Shown: positions 1-8,370 of the stretch, one piece after another
Layout: each line of letters starts with the position of its first letter
Numbering within the stretch: the stretch's first letter is position 1
Source of the DNA: Pseudomonas fluorescens HK44
GTDB taxonomy: Bacteria; Pseudomonadota; Gammaproteobacteria; Pseudomonadales; Pseudomonadaceae
Assembly (NCBI RefSeq): GCF_000217955.3
Contig: NZ_AFOY02000015.1
Coordinates: 310,001-374,000, forward strand
Length of the DNA stretch: 64,000 bases
Direction: 5' to 3'
Translations under genes and position numbers: made by a program
Notes under the pieces: model-generated
Database searches by the model: none
The model's input: only the letters and a program-made list of their open reading frames with translations
What the model was told of the DNA's origin: nothing

Positions 1-470
1 TGCCGACCATCCTGACCACCAGTTTCGACAGCGGCCCGAACGGCCCGATCGTGCCGGAACTCAAAGAGCAATTCCCGGACGCGCCGTTCATTGCCCGCCC
101 TGGCCAGATCAACGCCTGGGACAACGCAGACTTCGTCAAAGCCATCAAGGCCACCGGTCGCAAGCAACTGATCATCGCCGGTGTGGTGACTGACGTGTGC
201 GTGGCGTTCCCGACTCTGTCGGCGCTTGCTGAAGGTTTTGAAGTGTTCGTGGTCACCGATGCTTCCGGCACCTTTAACACCACTGTGCAACAAGCGGCGT
301 GGGCGCGGATGTCGGCCGCCGGTGCGCATCTGATGAACTGGTTCGCGGTGGCCTGCGAGCTGCAAGTCGACTGGCGCAATGACATGGAAGGTCTGGCGAA
401 TCTGCTGTCGCAGCGTCTGCCGAACTATCGCAATTTGATTAATAGCTATACCAAGTTCACGGCCAAGTAA
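1..470 (+). CDS. ycaC: YcaC-like isochorismatase-family hydrolase (5' end outside the window)
   Basis: C-terminal 156 residues of a cysteine hydrolase of the isochorismatase superfamily; the reading frame is open from base 3, so the start lies before the window. The segment GQINAWDN and the catalytic-cysteine loop VVTDVCV, followed by the TDASGTFN stretch, match E. coli YcaC closely; YcaC is about 208 aa, so roughly 50 residues are missing. The family fold is a homo-oligomeric alpha/beta hydrolase whose physiological substrate is unsettled. It ends just before a strong terminator. Function beyond the family level is inference. Confidence 0.85.
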   Translation, partial: PTILTTSFDSGPNGPIVPELKEQFPDAPFIARPGQINAWDNADFVKAIKATGRKQLIIAGVVTDVCVAFPTLSALAEGFEVFVVTDASGTFNTTVQQAAWARMSAAGAHLMNWFAVACELQVDWRNDMEGLANLLSQRLPNYRNLINSYTKFTAK

Positions 471-477
471 TTCGCTG

Positions 478-509
478 AAAAAAATGCCCGCCGATGTGCG
501 GGCATTTTT
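478..509. terminator. Bidirectional rho-independent terminator
   Basis: Stem TGCCCGC/GCGGGCA with a short loop, flanked by an A-run on the left and a T-run on the right. It can end ycaC (plus) and the convergent 98-aa membrane protein gene (minus). Confidence 0.9.
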
Positions 510-513
510 CTGC

Positions 514-810
514 TCAACGTTTTTGCAACCACCCCAGAAATCCAGCTTTCCTGACCGGCACAGGCTTGGCCATCAACGCCAGCCGACTGTTCTGTTGCCG
601 TACCGCTTGCAACTTGTTCAACGCCTGGCCCACTTCGCTCAACGGGCTGACGTCGGCGTTGATGACCAGCGCACTGAACGCCAGAAACAACACTAGACGC
701 ACGCCGACCCGCGGGGCGCGGTGCTTGTACGGGGCTAGGTGCCAGAGCAGAGCGTCGAGCACCAGAAGCAGGGCGCTCCAGGACAGTAGGTGGGTGAGGA
801 GAAAGGACAT
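514..810 (-). CDS. Small membrane protein of unknown function, 98 aa
   Basis: Start taken at the ATG at 810 (MSFLLTHLL) because a GGAG box lies directly upstream; the longer reading frame runs into a REP element. Two hydrophobic segments (about residues 4-22 and 36-52) are followed by a basic C-terminal tail ending in a Trp-Leu-Gln-Lys-Arg stretch, so an inner-membrane protein with a cytosolic or periplasmic tail is likely. I do not recognise the family. It converges on ycaC across a shared terminator. Confidence 0.6.
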   Translation of the reverse strand: MSFLLTHLLSWSALLLVLDALLWHLAPYKHRAPRVGVRLVLFLAFSALVINADVSPLSEVGQALNKLQAVRQQNSRLALMAKPVPVRKAGFLGWLQKR

Positions 811-837
811 GAGGAACTCCAAAGTCTGGATGACATT

Positions 838-949
838 TGTGGCGAGGGAGCTTGCTCCCGCTTGAGTGCGCAGCACTCACAAAATCGTCGGTGTCTTGAG
901 GATTTTGGGGCCGCTGCGCAGCCCAGCGGGAGCAAGCTCCCTCGCCACA
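838..949. repeat. Inverted pair of REP elements (REPIN-like)
   Basis: A GTGGCGAGGGAGCTTGCTCC-type unit at 838-861 is repeated in inverse orientation at 926-949, about 65 bp apart. Each unit is itself partly palindromic. This arrangement is typical of Pseudomonas REP doublets and lies between two minus-strand genes. Confidence 0.85.
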
Positions 950-957
950 ATGTGGAC

Positions 958-1335
958 TCAGTTCAGATGGGGCTTGAGCTCGGCCGCCGCTTGCCGCACT
1001 GCTGCCTTCACTTCAGGTATCTGACTCAGCGGATTGAGCAGGCCAAAGTCATGAATCATCCCGTTGTAGCGCACCGCGGTCACCGGTACGCCGGCCGCAT
1101 CGAGGTGGCGGGCGTAGCCTTCGCCTTCGTCACGCAGCACGTCGAATTCGGCGGTCTGCACCAGCGCGGTGGGCAGGCCCTTGGCCCTGGTCGGGCGCAC
1201 CACTTTCAGGTTGATCGTCTGGCCGTCGACCTTGATCGCCTTGTCGCTGACTTCAACACCGGACAGATCGACCTTCACCGAGGCCTGGGCACCGGTCAGC
1301 ACCGCGCGGGCTGCTGTGGCGCTGGGGTTCAGGTC
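958..1335 (-). pseudogene. Eroded alpha/beta hydrolase (hormone-sensitive-lipase-like), internal deletion
   Basis: The frame encodes the N-terminal region (LTGAQASVKVDLSG, ...INLKVVRP) and then jumps to the C-terminal part (ALVQTAEFDVLRDEGE ... YNGMIHDFG). In the Pseudomonas alpha/beta-hydrolase-3 family these parts are separated by roughly 190 residues carrying the HGGGW oxyanion motif and the GxSxG nucleophile; both are absent. The catalytic Asp and His regions remain. The 5' end also lacks a normal start: the frame opens after a stop at about 1336 and only a GTG at 1302 is available. A deletion between two similar KG-L-P sequences would give this product in frame. The fragment sits divergently from a LysR gene that may once have controlled it. 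Confidence 0.75.
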
Positions 1336-1422
1336 TCAGCAACACCGTGAGCACAGATTAATGAGGTGCCTGAAAGTGAAAAAGCGGCTATAAAGCGTTT
1401 AACTGTCAACCAGGAAGTGACA

Positions 1423-2319
1423 ATGAACCCGTTCGAAGACATGCGTATTTTTTGCCAGGTCATGGACTCCGGCAGCTTCACGGCGGCGGCCGATCAGTTG
1501 GGGCTGTCCAAGCAGTTCGTCAGCCGCCGGCTGATGCAATTGGAGGAGCGCCTCGGTGTGCGGCTGCTCAATCGATCGACCCGGCGGCTGGACGTCACGC
1601 CCCTGGGGCAGAGTTATTACGAGTCGGCCTTGCGCCTGCTCAGCGAAGTCGAACACGTGGAGCAGGGCATCGCCGGCCAGACCAGCGAACCTCGCGGCAC
1701 CATTCGCTTGAGCGCGCCGCTGTCGTTCGCGGTGGCGCACTTGGGTTGTCTGCTGCCGGTGTTTTTGCAGCGCTATCGCGACGTCACGGTGGAAGTGGAC
1801 TTGAGTGATCGTCCGGTGGACTTGCTCAATGAGGGCTTCGACCTGGCATTGCGCATCGGCGTGCTGGAGGACTCGACGCTGATCGCCCGACGCCTCGCCT
1901 CCATCCAGCGGGTGTACTGCGCGAGCCCGGCTTACCTGGCCGAGCGCGGTACGCCGGGTCACCCCGAAGACTTGCACCGCCATGACTGTCTGCCCTACGG
2001 CCACGGTCGCCAGGTGCAATGGCGGTTCGAAGGGCAGGGCAAACCACTGACCGTGAACGTCACCGGAAGGATGCGGGTCAACAACGGAGAATTGCTCAAG
2101 GACGCGGCCATCGCCGGCATGGGCATTACTTATTTGCCGACCTTCATTGTCGGTTCGGCCTTGAAGGATGGGCGGCTGGTGCCGGTACTGGACAACTTCC
2201 GCCCCGAGCCGTTGACGTTATCGGCGGTCTATCCGCAGCATCGTCAGGGCTCGCGACCGGTGCAGGCGCTGATCGAATTCTTGCGTGAACGGCTGGATCG
2301 GACTGAGGACGGGCTTTAA
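1423..2319 (+). CDS. LysR-family transcriptional regulator
   Basis: 298 aa. The start at 1423 (MNPFEDMRIF) has an AGGAAG box 7 nt upstream; an upstream in-frame ATG lacks one. Residues 1-60 form the winged helix-turn-helix (SFTAAADQLGLSKQFVSRRLMQLE), and residues about 90-295 form the periplasmic-binding-protein-like effector domain (GTIRLSAPLSFA ... LALRIGVLEDSTLIARRL). This is the CrgA/AaeR-like branch with no close functional call possible. It is transcribed away from the broken hydrolase at 958-1335, the classical arrangement for a LysR regulator and its target, so the remaining target may be lost or be the downstream YcaC-like/DoxX/MFS genes. Confidence 0.9.
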   Translation: MNPFEDMRIFCQVMDSGSFTAAADQLGLSKQFVSRRLMQLEERLGVRLLNRSTRRLDVTPLGQSYYESALRLLSEVEHVEQGIAGQTSEPRGTIRLSAPLSFAVAHLGCLLPVFLQRYRDVTVEVDLSDRPVDLLNEGFDLALRIGVLEDSTLIARRLASIQRVYCASPAYLAERGTPGHPEDLHRHDCLPYGHGRQVQWRFEGQGKPLTVNVTGRMRVNNGELLKDAAIAGMGITYLPTFIVGSALKDGRLVPVLDNFRPEPLTLSAVYPQHRQGSRPVQALIEFLRERLDRTEDGL

Positions 2320-2496
2320 ATACAGCGGCACCCCGCAGTCGAAGCGGGAGCCTGACGCTGGTAGGTGGTTCAGCCTCCAGATGCCTGGTGAAAGAAGTGT
2401 TCTCGGCAAAAATTTTCCAGAGTCGCACATCCATACAATCGCTCTGCTGCAACGAAGCCGAAAATGGCGCCTCTCAAACGTATCCGGAGAAGTGTT

Positions 2497-3150
2497 ATGG
2501 CAACCGCAAAAGCAGCACCAGGTAAAGGTCTGATCAATCCGAGCAACCACGCTCTGATCCTGATCGACTTTCAGTCGCAGATGTCATTTGCGACCAAATC
2601 CATCGACGCTGTTTCACTCCGCAATAACGCTGCACTGATCTCCAAGGCAGCGAAGGAGTTTGGCGTTCCTTCCATTCTTACCACCGTCGCCGAAAAAAGT
2701 TTTTCGGGCCCTATGTTTGAAGAAATTACCTCGGTCTTTGCCGGTCAGGAACTGATTGACCGGACCAGCATGAATACCTGGGAAGACGAGCGCATAGCCG
2801 TCGCCGTGAACAAGATCGGTCGCGACCGAATCGTTCTTGCCGGTCTCTGGACCTCGGTCTGCATTGTTGGACCGGCGATCTCGGCGCTTGAACAAGGCTT
2901 TGAGGTCTACATCATTTGCGATGCGTGCGGTGACGTTTCGGATGAGGCTCATGAGCGCGCTATCGAGCGCATGATTCAAGCCGGTGCGCGTCCGATGACC
3001 TCACTCCAGTACCTGCTGGAACTGCAACGTGACTGGGCTCGCAGCGACACCTATAACGAGACGGTGAAAACCTCTATCGCTCACGGCGGCGCTTATGGTC
3101 TTGGTTTGATTTATGCCAAAACCATGTTTAACGCATCGGAAGGTCACTGA
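2497..3150 (+). CDS. Isochorismatase-family cysteine hydrolase (YcaC-like)
   Basis: 217 aa. The start at 2497 (MATAKAAPG) follows a CGGAGAAG box; an upstream ATG at 2464 lacks one. The Asp of LILIDFQ (about residue 24) and the Cys of LWTSVCIVG (about residue 122) are the expected catalytic Asp and Cys of the superfamily, and DACGDVSDEAH corresponds to the YcaC TDASGT region. It is related to, but clearly diverged from, the YcaC at the start of the window. It is followed by a DoxX protein and an MFS exporter on the same strand, suggesting a stress or detoxification module; the substrate is unknown. Confidence 0.85.
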   Translation: MATAKAAPGKGLINPSNHALILIDFQSQMSFATKSIDAVSLRNNAALISKAAKEFGVPSILTTVAEKSFSGPMFEEITSVFAGQELIDRTSMNTWEDERIAVAVNKIGRDRIVLAGLWTSVCIVGPAISALEQGFEVYIICDACGDVSDEAHERAIERMIQAGARPMTSLQYLLELQRDWARSDTYNETVKTSIAHGGAYGLGLIYAKTMFNASEGH

Positions 3151-3158
3151 TCCGTATT

Positions 3159-3188
3159 GCGCCTCTTCCTTAATGGAGGAAGAGGCGC
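3159..3188. promoter_or_regulatory. Perfect hairpin between the YcaC-like and doxX genes
   Basis: GCGCCTCTTCCT and its exact inverse complement are separated by a 6-nt loop. There is no T-run after it, so it is more likely an mRNA processing or stability element, or a weak attenuator, than a strong terminator. Confidence 0.5.
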
Positions 3189-3218
3189 ACTCAGGTGAGC
3201 GTTGGGAGACAATGGAAC

Positions 3219-3647
3219 ATGTCCACATCTGATATGAATACGACGACTGCACCGGATGTGGCGCTGTGTTGGCTACGCATCACCGGTGTACTGATGCTGT
3301 TGCTGGTGCACGGATTGCCTAAGCTTTTCAATTTTGAGCACGAATTGGGGTTGATCGAAGACCCGTTTGGCATGGGAGCCCGGTTGACCTTGTCTCTGGC
3401 AATTTTCGCAGAAGTGTTTTGTCCGATATTCATCGCAGTGGGACTGCTGACGCGCCTTGCGACACTGCCTGTTCTCTTTTTGCTGGTTGTATCGGTTATC
3501 CGGGTTCATCCTGAGTGGAGCCTGGCTGAGGGCCAGTTCGCCTGGCTGCTGCTGATCATCTTCTCGACGATTCTTGTCGGCGGGTCTGGAAGATTGGCAT
3601 TGGGCAGGAGTCTGTCGCATCGTTGGCCACTCCTGAGCAAACTGTAG
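3219..3647 (+). CDS. DoxX-family membrane protein
   Basis: 142 aa. The ATG at 3219 has GGGAGA 8 nt upstream; a GTG at 3195 is possible but less likely. Four hydrophobic segments (about residues 17-34, 55-75, 80-97, 107-125) and the conserved HGLPKLFNF start of helix 2 identify the DoxX/DoxD-like family. Members are inner-membrane proteins often linked to redox or thiol stress; the exact role is not established. It lies 68 nt after the YcaC-like gene and 10 nt before the MFS gene, so the three probably form an operon interrupted by a hairpin. Confidence 0.8.
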   Translation: MSTSDMNTTTAPDVALCWLRITGVLMLLLVHGLPKLFNFEHELGLIEDPFGMGARLTLSLAIFAEVFCPIFIAVGLLTRLATLPVLFLLVVSVIRVHPEWSLAEGQFAWLLLIIFSTILVGGSGRLALGRSLSHRWPLLSKL

Positions 3648-3657
3648 GGAGAGAAGG

Positions 3658-5253
3658 GTGAGTACGATGACTAATGAGCAGCCACCGACAACTTCGGCTT
3701 GGCAGCCGCTTCGTTATGGATTGTTTCGCAGTCTATGGCTTGCCAGCATTGCATCCAGCATAGGGACGTGGATGCATGAAGTCGGTGCTGGCTGGCTGAT
3801 GACCTCCTTGTCGGCCAGTCCTTTTATGGTGTCTCTGGTACAAGTAGCGGGTGCCGCTCCCATGTTTCTACTCGCGCTACCCGCTGGCGCGCTGGCCGAC
3901 ATCATCGACAAACGACGTTACCTGTTGGTTGTCCAGGCAGGGATGGCCGTCATTGCGCTTGCGCTCGCCTTGATCACCTTTGCGAACCTGATGAGCGCTA
4001 CGCTTTTACTCCTCTTTACGCTGGCCATGGGGATCGGAACAGCGCTGACCATGCCCGCATGGTCAGCGTTGACACCCGAGTTGGTTCCCGCGAGTGATCT
4101 GCCCGCCGCGATATCGCTTAGCAGCGTGGGGGTCAACGTTGCCCGAGCACTCGGACCGGCCATCGCTGGCATCATCATCAGCCTGGTAGGGCCATGGGCG
4201 ACATTTGCCGTCAACGCCCTGTCTTTCTTTGGTGTTATCGCGGTGCTCGCCTTGTGGCGTCGTACGCCACAACCGTCCGTATTGCCGGCAGAACGGCTGT
4301 TTGGCGCTATCCGTGTGGGTTGGCGCTATGCCCGTAGTTCACGCGAACTACAGCGAGTCATGGCGCGTGCCCTGGCTTTCTTTCTCGGCGCAAGCGCCGG
4401 TATGTCATTGCTTCCACTGATTGTGCGAGGTGAGCTGAAGGGCAGTGCTGAGCAATTCGGGATCTTGCTCGGTTGCGTCGGGATCGGGGCGGTCGCGGGC
4501 GCAATGTTTCTGCCCGTAATTCGTCGTCATATTGCGGTCAATCTGCTGGTGGCATCGGCCAGCCTTATCTATGCGGCAGTCTTGCTGGCTTTGGCATGGG
4601 TTCGGGATTTCTATCTGCTTGTCCCTGTGATGCTCATCAGTGGTGCTGCCTGGATCGCGGTATTGTCCAGTCTTCAGGTGTCTGCGCAAACATCGGTACC
4701 GGCGTGGGTAAGGGCCAGGGCGTTGGCGGTCTACATTCTGACGTTCTTTGGCAGCATGGCCATCGGCGGGGTGGTGTGGGGGCTGATCGCCAGCTGGCTG
4801 TCGATCTCGATATCGCTGAGTTTTGCCGCCGTAATCATGGTGGCGGGAGTCGCGGTGGGCTGGTGGGTCAAACTGCCTGCGCTGAGCGCAGAAGACCTGG
4901 CCCCTTCGCTGCATTGGCCTCAACCGTTGATGAGTGTCGACGCTGATGGTGAACGTGGGCCAGTCATGATCACGGTCGAGTATGAGATTGACATGGCGCA
5001 CGCCGATGCCTTCAAAGAGGCCATGGAAGAAGTGCGCAGAATGCGCCACCGCAATGGTTCTTTTTCCTGGCAACTGATGCAGGACACCGAAAATCCGCAA
5101 CGGTGGATAGAGCTGTTTTTTGACGAGTCCTGGTACGATCATCTACGCCATCACGGTAGAGTCACTCGCGCCGAATTGAAAATCGAATCAGCCGCCCGGC
5201 GCTTTCAAATCGCTGGAAAGCCTGTACGTATTCGGCACCTGCTCAAAGGCTGA
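3658..5253 (+). CDS. MFS exporter (EntS-like, MFS_3) with C-terminal dimeric alpha/beta-barrel-like domain
   Basis: 531 aa with a GTG start preceded by AGGGAGA; an ATG at 3667 is an alternative. Residues about 15-405 form a 12-helix major facilitator domain of the enterobactin-exporter-like branch: GTWMHEVGAGWLMTSL in helix 1, and ALPAGALADIIDKRR, the conserved loop after helix 2. Residues about 435-530 (MITVEYEIDMAHADAFKEAM ... HHGRVTRAELKIESAARRF) are soluble and resemble the antibiotic-biosynthesis-monooxygenase/ferredoxin-like fold that this subfamily carries as a tail. Export of a small molecule is likely; the substrate cannot be told. It is last in the putative ycaC-like/doxX/MFS operon. 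Confidence 0.85.
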   Translation: MSTMTNEQPPTTSAWQPLRYGLFRSLWLASIASSIGTWMHEVGAGWLMTSLSASPFMVSLVQVAGAAPMFLLALPAGALADIIDKRRYLLVVQAGMAVIALALALITFANLMSATLLLLFTLAMGIGTALTMPAWSALTPELVPASDLPAAISLSSVGVNVARALGPAIAGIIISLVGPWATFAVNALSFFGVIAVLALWRRTPQPSVLPAERLFGAIRVGWRYARSSRELQRVMARALAFFLGASAGMSLLPLIVRGELKGSAEQFGILLGCVGIGAVAGAMFLPVIRRHIAVNLLVASASLIYAAVLLALAWVRDFYLLVPVMLISGAAWIAVLSSLQVSAQTSVPAWVRARALAVYILTFFGSMAIGGVVWGLIASWLSISISLSFAAVIMVAGVAVGWWVKLPALSAEDLAPSLHWPQPLMSVDADGERGPVMITVEYEIDMAHADAFKEAMEEVRRMRHRNGSFSWQLMQDTENPQRWIELFFDESWYDHLRHHGRVTRAELKIESAARRFQIAGKPVRIRHLLKG

Positions 5254-5763
5254 CGGGTTAGTCCTGTTCAAGAGTAAAATCAGGCCCATCCCGTTGCCCC
5301 GTAGGCGTCGCCACCGACAACCAGCCCCACAGCCTCGAGCATCAGCGAGTGGTTGTAAAACGCCGCCATCAGGATCAGGAATGTCACGCTTTGGGCTGCC
5401 AGGCCTGACAGGAAATTGCTCAGGGGCGATCTCTTCCAACCGGTAGAGCCCGCGGGCAGGCCCTCGCCGCAGGCTTGGTAGAAGGGGTCGAGCACGTTTC
5501 AATCAGTCACGGCAAAGCTTATCAGCTCAATAACCGTCTTGATTTCGGTGGTCATCATCAACGTGCGGTATTGATCCGCGACCGCTCATAAGGCTTGCCC
5601 CTTAAGTATTGCTCCGTGGCGTGACCCGGTCAGGGCTCAAATCATCGCGCTATACCCACTGGCCCAAAGCATCTGCCAACCCCCTCCAAGGCACTGTATA
5701 AGGCTGTTCGCCAGCTTTCGATAATCGCCTCCGACATCTCGTCCCCCGATTTCGGAGCGCGCC
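5254..5763. other. Intergenic region with no convincing gene
   Basis: About 510 bp between the MFS gene and the porin. A minus-strand frame of 71 codons (5280-5495) has one hydrophobic stretch (SVTFLILMAAFYNHSLMLEAV) but no recognisable family, weak start context and no operon partner; it may be a remnant. The porin promoter should lie in the last 150 bp, but no clear -35/-10 pair could be picked by eye. Confidence 0.5.
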
Positions 5764-6948
5764 ATGCACAACAACAATAAGAATTTGCCCCATCTTCTAC
5801 CATCGGTCATTGTCGGCCTGTCGATGCTTGGCCTGAGCGCCATCGCCGAGGCCGATATCATGCTGTACGACAAGGACCAGACCACGTTCTCCACCGATGG
5901 CTACATCAATGCCTTTTACGTGAACAGCAAGGTCGATCGCGCGGGCGAGCAGTTCGACCGTCGCCAGGCCCGGGTCAAGATGGGTTTTTTGCCCAACTAT
6001 CTGGGCTTCAACATGGGCAAGCAGGTAGATGACCTGAAACTCGGGGCCCGGGCCTCCTTCTGGGTGACCATCAACGACAGTCAGACCAAGGGCACCGACA
6101 CCGCCATCGACGTGCGTCAGTTCTATGGCACCGTGGCCAATCCGGAATGGGGCGAGGTGCTGATCGGTAAGGATTTCGGCCTGTTTGCGCGCTCCAACAT
6201 CCTGCTCGATGAACTGCTCTCCGGGTATGGTCAGGTCAGCGACAGCCTGGGCCTGGTCGATGGCGGCGGGGTGTCGTTCGGCAATATCGGCAGCGGTTAC
6301 CCGTACCCATTCCCCACCTCGCAGATCACCTACCGCACGCCGGTCATGGACGGCTTGCGAATCGCGGTGGGCATCATGGATCCGGTGAGCACCAACGACA
6401 GCAGCCCGACCGGCAAGGCCTATCAGCAGAACCCCCGTACCGAGAGCGAGATCACCTACCAGTTCGATGTAGCTGGGGCGAAGATTTACAGTTGGGTCAA
6501 CGGCAGCTATCAGACCTCGGACAACACCGACTCTTCCGTCAACTCGATCACCTCCAAAGGCGTCGGTTACGGCGTGCAGGCGAAGATGGGCGGGCTGTCG
6601 CTTACCGGTTCCGGCTTTCAGGCCAAGGGTATCAATCCGTTCTTTACCAACAACGCCGGCCAGCCGACCCTGAGAAATGTCGACAGCGACGGCTACTTGT
6701 TGCAGGGCTCCTACACGCTCGGCAAGAATCGCCTGGCGCTGTCTTATGGCAAAACCAAGGACGATGGTAACGGCGTGGTCGGCAGCGGTGCGGATTACCA
6801 AACCCGCGGTGTGGCACTGTTCCATGAGGTCAATGACAACCTCAAGCTGGTTGCCGAATACAACCAGTTCGAAATCAATGGCCATCAAACCAGTGCCCAG
6901 AACGAGAACACCGATACCTTCGCCGTCGGGGCCGTGCTGACCTGGTAA
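5764..6948 (+). CDS. Outer-membrane porin, Gram-negative porin (Porin_4) type
   Basis: 394 aa with a signal peptide (basic start, hydrophobic core about residues 12-27, cleavage near AEA-D). The body is beta-strand-like with alternating hydrophobic residues and short turns, and it ends in the aromatic Trp that BAM recognises. The segment RQFYGTVANPEWGEVLIGKDFGLFARSNILLDELLSG is typical of the trimeric general porins of beta/gamma-proteobacteria (loop 3 region). It is placed next to the alcohol-oxidation regulon, as in other pseudomonads, so a role in uptake of alcohols or products is possible but inferred. No GCATTCG operator-like motif was found upstream of it. Confidence 0.88.
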   Translation: MHNNNKNLPHLLPSVIVGLSMLGLSAIAEADIMLYDKDQTTFSTDGYINAFYVNSKVDRAGEQFDRRQARVKMGFLPNYLGFNMGKQVDDLKLGARASFWVTINDSQTKGTDTAIDVRQFYGTVANPEWGEVLIGKDFGLFARSNILLDELLSGYGQVSDSLGLVDGGGVSFGNIGSGYPYPFPTSQITYRTPVMDGLRIAVGIMDPVSTNDSSPTGKAYQQNPRTESEITYQFDVAGAKIYSWVNGSYQTSDNTDSSVNSITSKGVGYGVQAKMGGLSLTGSGFQAKGINPFFTNNAGQPTLRNVDSDGYLLQGSYTLGKNRLALSYGKTKDDGNGVVGSGADYQTRGVALFHEVNDNLKLVAEYNQFEINGHQTSAQNENTDTFAVGAVLTW

Positions 6949-7027
6949 ACCCCAATCCTCCGCCCGGCTGTCTTTGCAGGCGCGATCGCCAGGATCGCCG
7001 CCTGCTGCCGCGCCTGCACCGATTGCT

Positions 7028-7044
7028 GCACACACACACACACA
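7028..7044. repeat. Short CA dinucleotide tract
   Basis: Eight CA units downstream of the porin gene, in noncoding DNA. Too short and too far from a start to suggest phase variation. Confidence 0.7.
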
Positions 7045-7126
7045 TTCTGTTGGCGCTGCCGAAGGCTGCGATCCTTCGGTGGCAATGCCCGATCGACCGG
7101 TCTTTTCATCCCATGGAAGCAGCTAC

Positions 7127-7147
7127 CCCCTACCCAAGTAGCATTCG
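7127..7147 (+). promoter_or_regulatory. Candidate alcohol-regulon operator upstream of nosP
   Basis: The 21-bp site begins CCCCTACCCAAG and ends TAGCATTCG, 59 nt before the nosP start. Closely similar sites occur before exaB, exaC and pqqA, with a weaker one before ercA. The distance fits an activator site near -40. Identity of the binding protein (ErbR/AgmR) is inference. Confidence 0.55.
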
Positions 7148-7206
7148 TGGCGCCCGGCCGGCTTCGTACACTCAGGTCTCATACCGCACACCGGCAGGAG
7201 GCGAAG

Positions 7207-8370
7207 ATGCAGCAAACCCAAAATGAGGGTGTCGTCAGTGCAATGTCGCAGGCGACCGATGCCCGGCTGGTGGCCCAGGAACTGGCACGGCAGCTGTTAC
7301 ATCCGCACTTGGGGTTCGTGCTGTTTTTCTGTTCCGCCGAATACGATTTGCAGGCGCTGGGCGAAGCCCTGGAGCATAGCTTTGGCGGTATCCGCCTGGT
7401 GGGTTGCACCAGCGCCGGCGAAATCACTCCTCTTGGCTATGGCCGCAATTGCGTGACAGCGGTCGGTTTCGATCACCGGCACTTTTCCATCGCCACCGAA
7501 CGGATCGATGAAATGGAACGCTTCAGCCTGATCGACGCCCAGCGGATGGTCGAGCGGCTGGTCAGCGACTGTCGCAGTAACACCCTGGCACCGATCAAGG
7601 GCAACAGCTTCGCCCTGACCCTGCTCGATGGCCTGTCCAGTCGTGAAGAGATGGTCCTGGCTGCCCTCAGTGCGGCATTGGGGGACATTCCGCATTTTGG
7701 TGGCTCAGCTGGCGACGACAACTACCTGACCCACACTCACGTCTATTTCGATGGTGAGTTCCACTGCGGTGCGGCGGTGGTGGTGCTGGTCAACACCTGG
7801 CTGGATTTCGAAGTGTTCACCACCCATCACATCCTGCCCCGCGAAGAGAAACTGGTGGTGACTGGCGCTGACAGCGCCCAGCGTCGGGTCTTCGAGCTTA
7901 ACGCCGAGCCCGCCGCCGAAGAGTACGCGCGCCACATCGGTGTGCCGGTGGCCGAGCTCGATCACCGGGTATTCGCCGCCCACCCGCTGGCGGTGCGGAT
8001 CCATGACCAGTATTACGTCCGGGCGATCCAGCAGGTTCATCCGGACTTGAGCCTGAGTTTTTATTGTGCGGTGGAGAACGGCATCGTTCTTACCGCCATG
8101 ACCCCCGGGCCCATGCTGCCGAATCTGCAACATCTGTTCGACGGTTTGCAGGCACGTCTCGGCGCGCTGTTGCTGACCATTGGTTGCGATTGTTTTCTCC
8201 GGCGCCTGGAGCTGGAAGACGGTGATGGCCTGGAACAGATCGGCGCGTTCTTGCGCGAGCAGCGGGTGATGGGTTTCAACACCTATGGAGAACAGTTCAA
8301 TGGCATGCACATCAACCAAACCTTCACCGGGGTTGCCATTGCCCGGAACCGAACCCCTGTCAGCCGTTGA
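7207..8370 (+). CDS. nosP: NosP-like FIST-domain nitric oxide sensor
   Basis: 387 aa. The ATG at 7207 has a GGAGG box 6-7 nt upstream. A FIST_N domain (residues about 30-220, LVGCTSAGEITPLGYG) is followed by FIST_C (about 225-365, ending NTYGEQFNGMHINQTFTGVAI). The P. aeruginosa homologue at the same locus (PA1975) is NosP, a haem NO sensor that inhibits its partner kinase NahK. Here the gene overlaps the next kinase gene, so the pair is cotranscribed. The protein is cytosolic with no signal peptide. The NO function is taken from the homologue; haem ligation cannot be judged from sequence alone. Confidence 0.85.
   Translation: MQQTQNEGVVSAMSQATDARLVAQELARQLLHPHLGFVLFFCSAEYDLQALGEALEHSFGGIRLVGCTSAGEITPLGYGRNCVTAVGFDHRHFSIATERIDEMERFSLIDAQRMVERLVSDCRSNTLAPIKGNSFALTLLDGLSSREEMVLAALSAALGDIPHFGGSAGDDNYLTHTHVYFDGEFHCGAAVVVLVNTWLDFEVFTTHHILPREEKLVVTGADSAQRRVFELNAEPAAEEYARHIGVPVAELDHRVFAAHPLAVRIHDQYYVRAIQQVHPDLSLSFYCAVENGIVLTAMTPGPMLPNLQHLFDGLQARLGALLLTIGCDCFLRRLELEDGDGLEQIGAFLREQRVMGFNTYGEQFNGMHINQTFTGVAIARNRTPVSR

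Noticed and set aside
838..949. Inverted REP pairs as a CRISPR array or terminator
   Set aside because: Only two units each, inverted and imperfectly spaced, with no repeat-spacer pattern; they match known Pseudomonas REP doublets.
7028..7044. CA tract as a phase-variation switch
   Set aside because: It lies between genes, away from a start codon or promoter element.
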